Of a stretch of DNA of 48,061 bases, positions 1 to 10,374 are shown piece by piece. The stretch is taken from contig NZ_NULG01000016.1 of the NCBI RefSeq assembly GCF_002577195.1, forward strand, positions 1 to 48,061, written 5' to 3'. The DNA is from Bacillus sp. AFS041924 (GTDB lineage Bacteria; Bacillota; Bacilli; Bacillales; Bacillaceae_G). Position numbers and translations under genes: made by a program. Below the pieces are notes generated by a model. That model had not been told where the DNA came from, ran no database searches, and saw only the letters and a program-made list of their open reading frames with translations. Position 1 is the first letter of the stretch. Every line of letters starts with the position of its first letter.

Positions 1-75
1 ATGGAAAGCGAAGTACCTGGAATGGAAAATCAACATTCTTTTTTATCAGAGCTTTTTTTAAAAGCGTGTAATTAA
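1..75 (+). CDS. possible 3' end of an upstream gene (unrecognised)
   Basis: An open frame runs from the window edge to a TAA at 73-75 and ends in the residues FLSELFLKACN. It is too short to identify. It does not look like the C-terminus of LepA, the usual gene before hemW in Bacillus. It may be the tail of a longer reading frame cut by the window or a chance ORF. From 76 to 207 the DNA is very AT-rich and I see no gene. Confidence 0.2.
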   Translation: MESEVPGMENQHSFLSELFLKACN

Positions 76-207
76 TATGATTAATTTTTTTCAGAAGTTA
101 AGAAATGAATAAAAACAAAAAAACAATTAATACTGATTAATGATACTAAAGCTATTAATTAGACAAATATTTTAAGAAGATATACAATCAAAAAAGTTAA
201 AATCATC

Positions 208-257
208 AAAAGTCCCTGAATCTGCACCTACGATGGTATCGGATCAGGGGCTTTTCG
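208..257 (+). terminator. hairpin upstream of hemW, terminator-like
   Basis: The arm AAAAGTCCCTGA (208-219) pairs with TCAGGGGCTTTT (244-255) with one G-U pair and a loop of about 24 nt. The 3' arm ends in TTTTCGTT. It probably ends the transcript entering from the left; the long loop makes it weaker than a typical rho-independent terminator. Confidence 0.5.
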
Positions 258-280
258 TTACTTAGAAAAGAGGAGAAGTT

Positions 281-1417
281 ATGGCATCTTCCGTTTATAT
301 TCATATACCATTTTGTCAGCAGATTTGTTACTACTGCGATTTTAATAAATTTATGATGGACCGTCAGCCGGTGGATCAATATTTAGAATATCTAGAGAAA
401 GAAATTGTTGAAAGTTTAAATAGAAATCCGATAACAGATTTGAAAACAGTTTTCGTAGGTGGAGGAACGCCAACTGCATTGACATTAAATCAAACTAAAG
501 TGTTAGTTGATATGATTAACAACCATATTATAAAAGGAAAACAAGGAATCGAAATGACTTTTGAAAGTAATCCTAATGAAATTTCAAAAGAGAAGCTACA
601 AATTTTAAAAGATGGTGGAGTAAATCGGATAAGTTTTGGAGCGCAAACATTCGATGAAGGATTACTTAAAAAAATTGGACGAACACATTCACCTAATGAA
701 ATAGAAGAAGCTATACAAACGGCAAAAGAAGTTGGAATTGATAATATCAATCTTGATTTAATGTATGCTCTGCCAGGTCAAACAATGGAGCAATTCGTTG
801 ATTCGTTGGATAAAGCTATGAAGTTACCGATTCAGCATATTTCAGCATATTCATTAATTATTGAACCAAAAACTGTTTTTTACATAGAAATGAATAGGGG
901 CAAGCTTAAGCCAGCTCCTGAAGAAGATGAAGCAGCTATGTATGACTTTTTAATGAATTATTTAGAAGAAAAAGGTTTTCATCAATATGAAATCAGCAAC
1001 TTTGAAAAGAATGGCTTAGAAAGTAAACATAATCTTGTTTATTGGAATAATGAAGAATATTTTGGATTTGGTGCAGGTGCACATGGCTATATAAATGGAA
1101 TTCGTTATTCAAATGCTGGTCCGTTAAAAAAATATTTTCAAATAATTGATGAGACTGGTGTCCCAATTGTTCATGAACATACAGTAACGAAGCAAGAAAA
1201 AATGGAAGAAGAAATGTTTTTAGGTCTTCGTAAAATGCAGGGAGTTTCAGAAAGAACGTTTCAAGAAAAATTTGGTTCAAACTTTAATGAAGTATTTCCT
1301 AATGTAATTGAAAAACTAATCAAAGATGGATTAGCTGAGCTAAAAGGGGAATTCCTTCGACTAACTCATAAAGGAAAACTACTAGGTAATGAAGTGTTTC
1401 AAGCATTTCTGATTTAG
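281..1417 (+). CDS. hemW: heme chaperone HemW (radical SAM, HemN-like)
   Basis: A 378-residue radical-SAM protein of the HemW family, formerly annotated as oxygen-independent coproporphyrinogen III oxidase. It carries the HemW-type signature HIPFC...CYYCDF, with cysteines at residues 12, 16 and 19 binding the 4Fe-4S cluster. GGGTPT follows at about residue 60 and a C-terminal HemN-type domain comes after. HemW proteins bind heme and are thought to deliver it to respiratory enzymes; the extra cysteine found in true coproporphyrinogen dehydrogenase HemN is absent. The start is ATG 281 after a GAGGAG ribosome site. It lies directly before hrcA, the usual Bacillus order. Confidence 0.93.
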   Translation: MASSVYIHIPFCQQICYYCDFNKFMMDRQPVDQYLEYLEKEIVESLNRNPITDLKTVFVGGGTPTALTLNQTKVLVDMINNHIIKGKQGIEMTFESNPNEISKEKLQILKDGGVNRISFGAQTFDEGLLKKIGRTHSPNEIEEAIQTAKEVGIDNINLDLMYALPGQTMEQFVDSLDKAMKLPIQHISAYSLIIEPKTVFYIEMNRGKLKPAPEEDEAAMYDFLMNYLEEKGFHQYEISNFEKNGLESKHNLVYWNNEEYFGFGAGAHGYINGIRYSNAGPLKKYFQIIDETGVPIVHEHTVTKQEKMEEEMFLGLRKMQGVSERTFQEKFGSNFNEVFPNVIEKLIKDGLAELKGEFLRLTHKGKLLGNEVFQAFLI

Positions 1418-1487
1418 GTTGGGAAGCAGGGGATTAAATTTTTACTTTTCTCTTGAATTTGCTTTGCCTTAATCCTCCCTTAACTTC

Positions 1488-1516
1488 TTGACATAGTATA
1501 AAGGATTTGTTAAGTT
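1488..1516 (+). promoter_or_regulatory. sigma-A promoter of the hrcA operon
   Basis: A perfect -35 TTGACA at 1488-1493 is followed after 17 bp by a weak -10, TAAGTT (1511-1516). The CIRCE operator begins 11 bp further downstream, so transcription should start at or just before the operator, as in the B. subtilis dnaK operon. Confidence 0.7.
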
Positions 1517-1526
1517 AATAATATAT

Positions 1527-1553
1527 TTAGCACTCACTAGATAAGAGTGCTAA
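1527..1553 (+). promoter_or_regulatory. CIRCE operator (HrcA binding site)
   Basis: A perfect 9-9-9 inverted repeat: TTAGCACTC (1527-1535), a 9-bp spacer, GAGTGCTAA (1545-1553). This matches the CIRCE consensus at every arm position. HrcA repressor binds it when assisted by GroEL and releases it on heat shock. It ends 14 bp before the hrcA start, so the operon is autoregulated. Confidence 0.97.
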
Positions 1554-1567
1554 TAGAGGTGATAAAC

Positions 1568-2596
1568 ATGTTGACTGAAAGACAGTTATTGATACTTCAA
1601 ATTATTATCGATGACTTTATTCGCATGGCACAACCTGTTGGTTCAAGGAGTTTATCTAAAAAGGAAGGTATTTCATTTAGTTCAGCAACGATACGAAATG
1701 AGATGGCTGATTTAGAGGAACTTGGATATATTGAAAAGCCTCATAGCTCTGCAGGTCGAATCCCTTCTGAAAAAGGGTATCGTTTTTATGTAGACCATCT
1801 GTTATCACCCCAAATTGTTAATGACGATGATGTTCGTTCGATAAAAGGTATTTTTGCCGAGCGTATTTTTGAAATAGAAAAGCTTGTGAAAAATTCAGCT
1901 GATATTTTATCTGATTTAACTAATTACACAACAATTGCACTTGGTCCAAAGGTTACTGAGAACAAGCTTAAAAATATTCAGCTTATTCCAATAGGACCGA
2001 ATACTGCAGTATCAATTATTGTGACGGACACGGGTATTGTTAAAAATAGAACAGTAACGATCCCACCAGGTGTGTCTATGAGTGATATTGAAAAAATGGT
2101 AAATATTTTAAATGAGCGACTAGTAAATGTACCGATTCATCAAATAAATGACAAGCTTTATAAAGAAATAGCAATGATTTTACGTACGCATATTTCAAAT
2201 TACGAGAGTGTTATTAAGATGATTGGTGGCACTATTGACGTACCGATTGAACAAAAGCTGTTTTTAAGTGGAAAAACGAATATTTTAGCTCAGCCAGAAT
2301 TTAATAATGTTGAGACAATGAAAATATTGTTAAACATGATTGAAAGGCAAGATGAACTAAAAAGTATTATTCCTCTTGAACACATGGGTTTAAGTGTCAA
2401 AATTGGTAAGGAAAATGAAAAGTCTGGATTAGAAAATGTAAGTATCATTAGCGCAACCTATTCTTTAGGTGAAGATCAAATTGGTACAATCGCAGTACTA
2501 GGACCAACTCGAATGGAATATTCTCGGGTAATCTCATTAATGCATTTAATTACAGGACAACTGAATTTATTATTTTCATCTAAGGATGTTGAATAA
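1568..2596 (+). CDS. hrcA: heat-inducible transcription repressor HrcA
   Basis: A 342-residue HrcA, about the usual family length. An N-terminal winged helix (about residues 1-75) contains [27 protein letters not shown], in two parts here: [17 protein letters not shown] then [16 protein letters not shown]-like core and dimerisation region follow. The start is placed at ATG 1568 with RBS GAGGTG. An in-frame upstream GTG at 1547 lies inside the CIRCE operator and is rejected. HrcA represses its own operon through the adjacent perfect CIRCE. grpE follows after 59 bp. Confidence 0.95.
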   Translation: MLTERQLLILQIIIDDFIRMAQPVGSRSLSKKEGISFSSATIRNEMADLEELGYIEKPHSSAGRIPSEKGYRFYVDHLLSPQIVNDDDVRSIKGIFAERIFEIEKLVKNSADILSDLTNYTTIALGPKVTENKLKNIQLIPIGPNTAVSIIVTDTGIVKNRTVTIPPGVSMSDIEKMVNILNERLVNVPIHQINDKLYKEIAMILRTHISNYESVIKMIGGTIDVPIEQKLFLSGKTNILAQPEFNNVETMKILLNMIERQDELKSIIPLEHMGLSVKIGKENEKSGLENVSIISATYSLGEDQIGTIAVLGPTRMEYSRVISLMHLITGQLNLLFSSKDVE

Positions 2597-2623
2597 ATCC
2601 ATTGTGAAAAGAAACAATGGATT
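2596..2623 (+). other. hrcA-grpE intergenic hairpin
   Basis: A perfect 10-bp stem (2596-2605 with 2614-2623; AATCCATTGT/ACAATGGATT) with an 8-nt loop, starting at the last base of the hrcA stop codon. No T-run follows. It is therefore more likely an mRNA processing or stability element that lets hrcA and grpE-dnaK levels differ than a terminator. Confidence 0.6.
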
Positions 2624-2655
2624 ACATATAAAAAAAAATAGGAGGTGAAGGTGAC

Positions 2656-3228
2656 ATGACAGAACGTCAGGAAGAACTTTTAAAAGAAGAAGTAGTGAAT
2701 GAAGAAACTACTGTTGAAGAGCCTTCAATCTTTACTGAAGAAAATTCTGAAGAGCAAACTGAAGAAGTAAATTCTACTGATGATGAACTTCAAAGACTTC
2801 GTGCTGAAGTAGATGAAAAGGAAAATAAGTACTTACGTCTACATGCTGACTTCGAAAATTATAAGCGTCGTGCACTTTTAGATCAACAAGCTTTAATGAC
2901 TTATCGTGCTCAAAGCCTAGTATCTGATTTATTACCAGTACTAGATAATTTCGAACGTGCATTACAAGTTGAAGCAACAGACGAGCAAACTGCATCATTT
3001 AAACAAGGTATGGAAATGGTGTACCGTTTGTTAGTTGAAGCTGTGAAGAAAGAAGGAGTAGAAGAAATCCCAGCACTTGGTGAACAATTCGATCCGAATG
3101 TCCATCAAGCTGTAATGCAAGAATGTGATGCTTCTAAACCATCCAATGAAGTTCTACAAGAATTCCAAAAAGGCTATAAGCTTAAGGACAGAGTAATCCG
3201 TCCATCAATGGTTAAAGTTAACGAGTAA
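2656..3228 (+). CDS. grpE: nucleotide exchange factor GrpE
   Basis: A 190-residue GrpE. A Glu-rich, probably disordered N-terminus (residues 1-45) is followed by a long coiled coil (about 45-100) containing DFENYKRR. The beta-wing domain has the conserved segments [19 protein letters not shown] and [17 protein letters not shown]. GrpE speeds ADP release from DnaK. The ATG at 2656 follows a strong GGAGGTGAAGGTG site. It sits in the CIRCE-controlled operon between hrcA and dnaK. Confidence 0.96.
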   Translation: MTERQEELLKEEVVNEETTVEEPSIFTEENSEEQTEEVNSTDDELQRLRAEVDEKENKYLRLHADFENYKRRALLDQQALMTYRAQSLVSDLLPVLDNFERALQVEATDEQTASFKQGMEMVYRLLVEAVKKEGVEEIPALGEQFDPNVHQAVMQECDASKPSNEVLQEFQKGYKLKDRVIRPSMVKVNE

Positions 3229-3230
3229 TC

Positions 3231-3254
3231 ATAGGCGTCCTTTAAAGACGCTAT
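3231..3254 (+). other. grpE-dnaK intergenic hairpin
   Basis: ATAGGCGTC (3231-3239) can pair with GACGCTAT (3247-3254) around a 7-nt loop, with one bulged base. There is no T-run, so it is probably a structural or processing element inside the operon mRNA. Confidence 0.35.
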
Positions 3255-3307
3255 CTTAAATATAAAATTTATTTAAAAAACTAAAATATAACTTTTGTAG
3301 ATTTTAG

Positions 3308-5140
<1,833 letters not shown>

Positions 5141-5143
<3 letters not shown>

Positions 5144-5384
5144 CGAAAAGTGGAAGGCGTTTGATCAGCCCTGACAGTCGGAAATGCGGAACAAGCTCGA
5201 TCAGCTCTGAAGGGAATATCTCCACCCGGCTGAAGAAGTGGTGTCTTTTCCACTTCAAAGTTGGGTGGAATATTACCGAAGAGCTAGCTTGTGAAGCTAG
5301 ACATGCATAAGAAAAAGTTTGGTTTTTAACTTTTACCGAAATTGGGCTTATGACCTCGAAGGGCTAACGCCTGGAACTAGACAA
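5141..5384 (+). repeat. structured intergenic repeat, copy 1, carrying a nested relative
   Basis: The unit starts at the dnaK stop codon. Its outer stem is AGGCGT (5155-5160) plus AGCCCT (5167-5172), pairing with AGGGCT (5360-5365) plus ACGCCT (5367-5372), and it ends in GGAACTAGACA. Between the arms lies a second element of the same design (about 5178-5304) plus a shortened inner hairpin ending CTTATGA. Homology to the unit at 5385-5514 is nearly exact in the arms. No coding content. Confidence 0.85.
5178..5304 (+). repeat. nested structured repeat inside copy 1
   Basis: Left arm ACAAGC-TCGATC-AGCTCT (5191-5208) pairs with right arm AGAGCT-A-GCTTGT (5280-5292), followed by GAAGCTAGACA. This is the outer element's layout (6-bp helix, TYGATC internal loop, 6-bp helix, single A bulge on the 3' side) with compensating base changes. 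The interior has its own hairpins: CCACCC with GGGTGG, and GAAGTGG with CCACTTC. Confidence 0.75.
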
Positions 5385-5514
5385 TAACGAAAAGTGGAAG
5401 GCGTTTGATCAGCCCTGACAAGCATAAGAACGATTTCGGAAAAAGTTTGGTTTTTAACTTTTACCGAAATTGGGCTTATGACCTCGAAGGGCTAACGCCT
5501 GGAACTAGACAATA
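5385..5514 (+). repeat. structured intergenic repeat, copy 2
   Basis: It repeats the outer part of copy 1: TAACGAAAAGTGG start, AGGCGT-TTGATC-AGCCCT (5399-5416) paired to AGGGCT-A-ACGCCT (5488-5500), and GGAACTAGACA end. Inside is one long interrupted hairpin: CATAAG, ATTTCGG and AAAGTT on the left pair with AACTTT, CCGAAAT and CTTATG on the right. It is non-coding. Confidence 0.85.
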
Positions 5515-5536
5515 TATAAATATCTAAAAAAGAGGG

Positions 5537-5585
5537 AAGTCAAAGTCAGGGAAGCCTTGGCTTTGACTTTTTCTTTTTCTTTTAG
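5537..5585 (+). terminator. rho-independent terminator after dnaK and repeats
   Basis: AAGTCAAAG (5537-5545) pairs with CTTTGACTT (5561-5569), extended by CA/TG and GG/CC inside, and is followed by the T-rich run TTTTTCTTTTTCTTTT. This is a strong terminator that should separate the hrcA-grpE-dnaK transcript from dnaJ. Confidence 0.88.
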
Positions 5586-5608
5586 AAAATCACAGGATAT
5601 GTTAAAAT
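5581..5608 (+). promoter_or_regulatory. putative extended -10 promoter of dnaJ
   Basis: TG-T-TAAAAT (TG at 5600-5601, -10 at 5603-5608) gives an extended -10. A weak -35, TTTAGA, sits 16 bp upstream. It lies between the terminator and the dnaJ RBS, so it would restore transcription of dnaJ and downstream genes. No second CIRCE is visible here. Confidence 0.5.
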
Positions 5609-5641
5609 ATTCTTTATGTGAAAGGAGCGGATTGAAACACT

Positions 5642-6778
5642 ATGAGTAAACGTGATTACTATGATGTGCTTGGTGTGAGTAAAAGTGCATCACAAGATGA
5701 AATAAAAAAATCGTTTCGTAAATTAGCAAAAACATATCATCCGGACGTTAATAAAGATCCTGATGCACCTGAAAAGTTTAAAGAGGTGCAAGAAGCATAC
5801 GAAAACTTATCAGACGATCAAAAACGAGCTCATTATGATCAATTTGGTCATACAGATCCAAACCAAGGTTTCGGCGGCGGCGGATTTGGCGGCGGCGGAT
5901 TTGGTGGGTTTGAAGATATTTTCAGTCAGTTTTTTGGTGGTGGTGGCGGTGGACGTCGTCGTGACCCGAACGCACCAAGAGCTGGAGCTGATTTACAATA
6001 TACAATGACAATTCAGTTTGAAGAAGCGGCATTTGGAATGGAAAAAGAGATTGAAATTCCAACTGAAGAAACATGTCAAACATGTAGCGGTTCAGGTGCA
6101 AAGCCTGGTACATCAAAAGAAACATGTAAACATTGTCATGGCTCAGGACAAATGAGTGTTGAACAAAATACACCATTTGGACGTATTGTCAACCGTACAA
6201 CTTGTTCACACTGTCAAGGTACTGGACAGATGATAAAAGATAAATGTAATACTTGTCATGGCGCTGGTCGAGTGAAAACTCGTAAGAAAATCATGGTAAA
6301 AGTACCGGCGGGTATCGATGATGGACAACAAATTCGTTTATCTGGCCAAGGTGAACCAGGTAAAAATGGTGGACCAGCTGGAGATTTATATATTGCATTC
6401 CATGTTCGTGAGCATGAATTCTTTGAAAGAGATGGAAATGATGTTTACTGTGAACTTCCATTAACCTTTGCACAAGCTGCATTAGGTGATGAGGTTGAGG
6501 TTCCTACATTACATGGTAAAGTAAAAACGAAAATTCCTGCTGGAACGCAAACTGGTACTAGAATGCGTTTAAAAGGTAAAGGAATTAAAGATGTACGTGG
6601 ATATGGTCAAGGTGATCAGCACGTAATCGTAAAAGTTATCACACCAACTAAACTAACAAGCCGTCAAAAAGAATTGCTTGAAGAGTTTTATAATATTGGT
6701 AAAGGCCAAAAAGACGATAAACATGATTCTTTCTTCACAAAGTTAAAACGTGCAGTAAAGAATTTTGGCGAACAGTAA
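5642..6778 (+). CDS. dnaJ: co-chaperone DnaJ (Hsp40)
   Basis: A 378-residue class I J-protein. The J domain (1-70) has HPD at residues 33-35. A Gly/Phe-rich linker (about 76-105) is followed by the zinc domain with four CxxCxGxG modules ([32 protein letters not shown]) and C-terminal substrate domains. It delivers clients to DnaK and stimulates its ATPase. The ATG at 5642 follows AAAGGAGCG. Unlike the usual Bacillus arrangement it is separated from dnaK by about 500 bp with a terminator, so it probably has its own promoter. Confidence 0.97.
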   Translation: MSKRDYYDVLGVSKSASQDEIKKSFRKLAKTYHPDVNKDPDAPEKFKEVQEAYENLSDDQKRAHYDQFGHTDPNQGFGGGGFGGGGFGGFEDIFSQFFGGGGGGRRRDPNAPRAGADLQYTMTIQFEEAAFGMEKEIEIPTEETCQTCSGSGAKPGTSKETCKHCHGSGQMSVEQNTPFGRIVNRTTCSHCQGTGQMIKDKCNTCHGAGRVKTRKKIMVKVPAGIDDGQQIRLSGQGEPGKNGGPAGDLYIAFHVREHEFFERDGNDVYCELPLTFAQAALGDEVEVPTLHGKVKTKIPAGTQTGTRMRLKGKGIKDVRGYGQGDQHVIVKVITPTKLTSRQKELLEEFYNIGKGQKDDKHDSFFTKLKRAVKNFGEQ

Positions 6779-6848
6779 AATAAGTTATTAATTCAGTACG
6801 TTAGTATAGGTAAAAAGTGGAAACACTAAATAGAAGAAGTGATTAAAA

Positions 6849-6888
6849 TGGCACCCTCTAAATCTGATTATGATTAGAGGGTATTGCC
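6849..6888 (+). other. dnaJ-prmA intergenic hairpin
   Basis: ACCCTCTAA (6853-6861) pairs perfectly with TTAGAGGGT (6874-6882), extended outward by TGGC/GCCA across a small bulge. No T-run follows, so it is probably an mRNA processing or attenuation structure rather than a full terminator. Confidence 0.45.
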
Positions 6889-6924
6889 AAGTATAGAAGA
6901 GAGTATGAATGGAGTTGGTAGTTT

Positions 6925-7875
6925 ATGAAATGGTCAGAATTAAGTATTCACACTACACAGGATGCGGTTGAACCGATTTCTAACATTTTACACGAAGCTG
7001 GTGCAAGTGGTGTTGTCATTGAGGACGTGTTTGATTTGACGAAGGAGCGAGCACAGGTTTACGGTGAAATCTACCAACTTAACCCAAAAGATTATCCAGA
7101 GGAAGGTGTAATCGTTAAAGCATACCTTCCTGTGAATAGTTTTTTAAACGATACGATCGATGGAATTAAAGAAGCGATTAATAACTTAATAGCATTTGAT
7201 ATTGATTTAGGTAAAAATACATTCGCTGTTCATGAAGTAAGCGAAGAAGATTGGGCAACAGCTTGGAAAAAATATTATCACCCAATTTCAATTTCGGATC
7301 GATTTACAATTGTACCATCTTGGGAAGAGTATGAACCAAGAACATCAGATGAATTAATTATCGAGCTAGACCCTGGAATGGCCTTTGGTACTGGTACTCA
7401 TCCTACAACAGTTATGTGTATTCGCGCCCTTGAGAAAGTCGTAAAATCAACTGACAGAGTAATCGATGTAGGCACAGGTTCAGGAGTATTAAGTATTGCA
7501 GCGGCTAAACTTGGTTCTTCAAATATCGAAGCTTATGACTTAGACGATGTTGCAGTTCGAAGTGCAAGAGAAAATGTTCAATTAAACAAAGTTGACGATG
7601 TAGTAAAAGTTGGACAAGGTAACTTACTACAAGGAATTGAAGGTCCGTTCCAAGTTGTAGTTGCAAATTTACTTGCTGAAATTATCCTTCGTTTTGTTGA
7701 CGATGTATATAACGTTCTAGAACCAGGTGGAACATTTATATCTTCAGGTATAATTGGAGCTAAGCAACAAGACATTGAAGATGAATTAAACCGTGTTGGG
7801 TTTGAAGTGACGGAAGTATTACATTTAGAGGACTGGGTTGCAATTATTGCAAAAAAACCAGCTCAAGGAATGTAA
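6925..7875 (+). CDS. prmA: ribosomal protein L11 methyltransferase PrmA
   Basis: A 316-residue PrmA. The N-terminal L11-recognition region (1-110) is followed by a class I SAM fold with motif [16 protein letters not shown] near residue 179, EAYDLDD after it, and ANLLAEI (NxxA-type motif) near 250. It trimethylates ribosomal protein L11. The ATG at 6925 follows GGAG with about 10 nt spacing. It is translationally linked to rsmE, whose start codon lies one base after the prmA stop and whose RBS is inside the prmA end. Confidence 0.94.
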   Translation: MKWSELSIHTTQDAVEPISNILHEAGASGVVIEDVFDLTKERAQVYGEIYQLNPKDYPEEGVIVKAYLPVNSFLNDTIDGIKEAINNLIAFDIDLGKNTFAVHEVSEEDWATAWKKYYHPISISDRFTIVPSWEEYEPRTSDELIIELDPGMAFGTGTHPTTVMCIRALEKVVKSTDRVIDVGTGSGVLSIAAAKLGSSNIEAYDLDDVAVRSARENVQLNKVDDVVKVGQGNLLQGIEGPFQVVVANLLAEIILRFVDDVYNVLEPGGTFISSGIIGAKQQDIEDELNRVGFEVTEVLHLEDWVAIIAKKPAQGM

Positions 7876-7876
7876 T

Positions 7877-8629
7877 ATGCAAAGATATTTTATAGAAGAA
7901 ACGCAGCTGCAAAATGATCTTGTTACAATAACAGGTGATGATGCACATCATATCGCTAACGTTATGAGAATGAAAGTAGATCAAGAAATTATTTGTACAG
8001 TACCAGGATCATCAACTGTTCGTTGTTCACTTACAAATATTTCTAGTGAACTAATAACTGCAGCTGTTGTAGAATATGTTGAGAATACAAATGAACTGCC
8101 AATATCAATTACGATTGCTAGCGGATTACCAAAAGGTGATAAACTAGAGTTAATCATACAAAAAGGTACGGAGCTTGGAGCAACTGGTTTTTTACCTTTT
8201 GCTGCAGCTAGATCAATTGTTAAACTAGATGATAAAAAAGCTGGTAAAAAGGTTGATAGATGGCAAAAGATTGCAAAGGAAGCGGCTGAACAATCTTACC
8301 GATTTATTGTGCCAACTGTAGAACAGCCAGCGTCTTTTCAACAATTACTAAACTCAATACAGTATTATGATGCGTGTATTGTAGCATATGAAGAAAGTGC
8401 AAAAACAGGAGAATCAGCAGGGCTTGTACAAACATTCCAGTCATTAAGGGAAGGATCACGATTATTAGTAGTGTTCGGACCAGAAGGTGGCTTGTCTGAT
8501 AAAGAAGTTGCTCAGCTAGAAGAAAAAGGTGCAAAACTATGCGGACTTGGACCAAGAATTCTGCGAACAGAAACAGCACCATTTTATGTTTTAGCTGCTG
8601 CCTCCTTTCATTTTGAATTAATGGGGTGA
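7877..8629 (+). CDS. rsmE: 16S rRNA m3U1498 methyltransferase RsmE
   Basis: A 250-residue SPOUT-class methyltransferase. A small N-terminal PUA-like part is followed by the trefoil-knot SAM site, visible as VVFGPEGGLSDKE and LGPRILRTETAPFYVL. RsmE methylates N3 of U1498 in 16S rRNA. I place the start at ATG 7877, with RBS AAGGA inside the end of prmA. An in-frame ATG at 7838 would overlap prmA by 38 bp and lacks a ribosome site. mtaB follows after 4 bp. Confidence 0.93.
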   Translation: MQRYFIEETQLQNDLVTITGDDAHHIANVMRMKVDQEIICTVPGSSTVRCSLTNISSELITAAVVEYVENTNELPISITIASGLPKGDKLELIIQKGTELGATGFLPFAAARSIVKLDDKKAGKKVDRWQKIAKEAAEQSYRFIVPTVEQPASFQQLLNSIQYYDACIVAYEESAKTGESAGLVQTFQSLREGSRLLVVFGPEGGLSDKEVAQLEEKGAKLCGLGPRILRTETAPFYVLAAASFHFELMG

Positions 8630-8633
8630 AGAA

Positions 8634-9968
8634 ATGCCACAAGTAGCTTTTCATACATTAGGCTGTAAAGTTAACCATTACGAAACAGAAGCAATTTGGC
8701 AGCTGTTTAAAGCAGCAGGCTATGAACGTACAGAATACGAGACTAAAGCTGATGTTTATGTAATAAATACTTGTACAGTTACAAATACAGGTGACAAAAA
8801 AAGTAGACAAGTAATCCGCCGTGCTGTGCGTAAAAATCCAGACGCAGTAATATGTGTAACTGGATGTTATGCACAAACATCTCCAGCGGAAATTATGGCG
8901 ATTCCTGGGGTAGATATCGTTGTTGGTACACAGGATCGTACTAAAATGCTTGATTATATTGAGCAATATCGAGTAGAACGTCAACCAATAAATGGCGTAG
9001 GCAATATTATGAAGGCTCGAGTTTATGAAGAGTTAGACGTACCTGCGTTTACTGACCGTACGCGTGCTTCTTTAAAAATTCAAGAGGGTTGTAATAATTT
9101 CTGTACTTTTTGTATTATTCCATGGGCACGTGGCTTAATGCGTTCTCGTGATCCAAAAGAAGTAGTGAAACAAGCTAGGCAATTAGTTGAATCGGGCTAT
9201 AAGGAAATTGTTTTAACTGGTATTCATACAGGTGGATACGGTCAAGACATGAAAGATTACAACTTAGCGTTGCTATTAAAAGACTTAGAAACAGTAGAAG
9301 GCTTAAAGCGCGTTCGAATTTCTTCAATTGAGGCTAGTCAAATTACGGATGAAGTAATTGAAGTACTTCGTCATTCAAATATTGTAGTTCGACACTTACA
9401 CGTACCTTTACAATCAGGATCTGATACTGTTCTAAAACGTATGCGTCGTAAATATACAATGGCAGAGTTTGCTGAAAGAATTGAAAAATTACGTGAAGTA
9501 TTACCAAATTGTTCAATTACATCTGATGTAATCGTCGGATTCCCAGGTGAAACTGAGGAAGAGTTTATGGAAACATACAACTTCATCCAAGACAATAAAT
9601 TCTCAGAATTACACGTATTCCCATATTCAAAACGTACTGGTACACCAGCAGCACGTATGGAAGACCAAGTTGACGAAGAAATTAAAAATGAACGCGTACA
9701 CCGTTTAATTGAATTATCAAATCAGCTTGCAAAAGAATATGCATCAATGTTTGATGGAGATGTTTTAGAAGTTATTCCGGAAGAAAAATATTCCGAAAAT
9801 GGTGTCGAAGGCCTATTAATTGGTTACACAGACAATTATCTAAAAGTCGTGTTCGAAGGAAATGAAGACATGATCGGTAAAATTGTAAAAGTCAAAATCG
9901 CCGAAGCTGGTTATCCAGTAAATAAAGGTGAATTTGTCCGAGTGTTAGAAGACGTTACTGTTAACTAA
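8634..9968 (+). CDS. mtaB: tRNA t6A37 methylthiotransferase MtaB
   Basis: A 444-residue MtaB. The N-terminal UPF0004 domain has cluster cysteines C11, C47 and C78. The radical-SAM CxxxCxxC is at about C153, C157 and C160 (GCNNFCTFC), and a C-terminal TRAM domain follows. It converts t6A to ms2t6A at tRNA position 37 for Lys-tRNA decoding. The RBS GGGGTGAAGAA precedes ATG 8634. It is the last gene of the dnaJ-prmA-rsmE-mtaB group, closed by a strong terminator. Confidence 0.94.
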   Translation: MPQVAFHTLGCKVNHYETEAIWQLFKAAGYERTEYETKADVYVINTCTVTNTGDKKSRQVIRRAVRKNPDAVICVTGCYAQTSPAEIMAIPGVDIVVGTQDRTKMLDYIEQYRVERQPINGVGNIMKARVYEELDVPAFTDRTRASLKIQEGCNNFCTFCIIPWARGLMRSRDPKEVVKQARQLVESGYKEIVLTGIHTGGYGQDMKDYNLALLLKDLETVEGLKRVRISSIEASQITDEVIEVLRHSNIVVRHLHVPLQSGSDTVLKRMRRKYTMAEFAERIEKLREVLPNCSITSDVIVGFPGETEEEFMETYNFIQDNKFSELHVFPYSKRTGTPAARMEDQVDEEIKNERVHRLIELSNQLAKEYASMFDGDVLEVIPEEKYSENGVEGLLIGYTDNYLKVVFEGNEDMIGKIVKVKIAEAGYPVNKGEFVRVLEDVTVN

Positions 9969-9980
9969 GTTCGATATAAA

Positions 9981-10031
9981 AAAAAGGATAGATATTCTAG
10001 AAAAATCTAGAGTATCTATCCTTTTTTATTT
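9981..10031 (+). terminator. rho-independent terminator after mtaB
   Basis: AAAAAGGATAGATA (9981-9994) pairs with TATCTATCCTTTTT (10013-10026), with an inner TCTAG/CTAGA stem, followed by TTATTTT. Very stable, and symmetric enough to work on both strands. Confidence 0.95.
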
Positions 10032-10109
10032 TGGCTTGATAAAAATTGCCGAACTACTTGGTATGTATTCCAAGCATCAATACAAAATATAACTACGGAG
10101 GTGAATCTA

Positions 10110-10304
10110 ATGACAAAACGCAATCGATCAAGAGATACTGACGATAACCATATTCATGTTGCTACCAACTCATACTTAGATACGAGCGAGAACGATTCGA
10201 ATAAAATTAATTATGATGAAGGTGGTAGTCCATACCTAGATACAAGTGAAGACGCATCTTCAGCAGCAAACACAAGACGCGGAGCCCCATATTTGAATAC
10301 ATGA
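10110..10304 (+). CDS. small hydrophilic protein with three YLDTSE-like repeats
   Basis: A 64-residue protein that I do not recognise. It is polar, rich in Asp, Ser, Asn and Thr, and has no signal peptide or membrane segment. Three repeats stand out: SYLDTSEND, PYLDTSEDA and the C-terminal PYLNT. The last repeat lies right at the C-terminus. The start is ATG 10110, 5 bp after an excellent GGAGGTGAA; an in-frame ATG at 10101 overlaps that site. A hairpin follows, so it is probably a single-gene transcript. A small structural or spore-associated protein is possible, but nothing proves it. Confidence 0.75.
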   Translation: MTKRNRSRDTDDNHIHVATNSYLDTSENDSNKINYDEGGSPYLDTSEDASSAANTRRGAPYLNT

Positions 10305-10329
10305 TTACAACAAATTGAGTAGATGGGAA

Positions 10330-10361
10330 GGAACTAATCCAGTAAGGTTTAGATTAGTTCC
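10330..10361. terminator. hairpin between convergent genes
   Basis: A perfect 10-bp stem, GGAACTAATC (10330-10339) with GATTAGTTCC (10352-10361), and a 12-nt loop. It lies between two converging genes but has no clear T-run on either side, so it is only a probable shared terminator. Confidence 0.5.
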
Positions 10362-10374
10362 CATTCCTTGCTCC

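Noticed and set aside
1438-1475. Terminator after hemW (GGATTAA/TTAATCC)
   Set aside because: Stem of 7 bp with a loop of about 31 nt and no T-run; too weak to call.
1547-1567. GTG start for hrcA at 1547
   Set aside because: It lies inside the CIRCE operator; ATG 1568 has an RBS and gives the family N-terminus.
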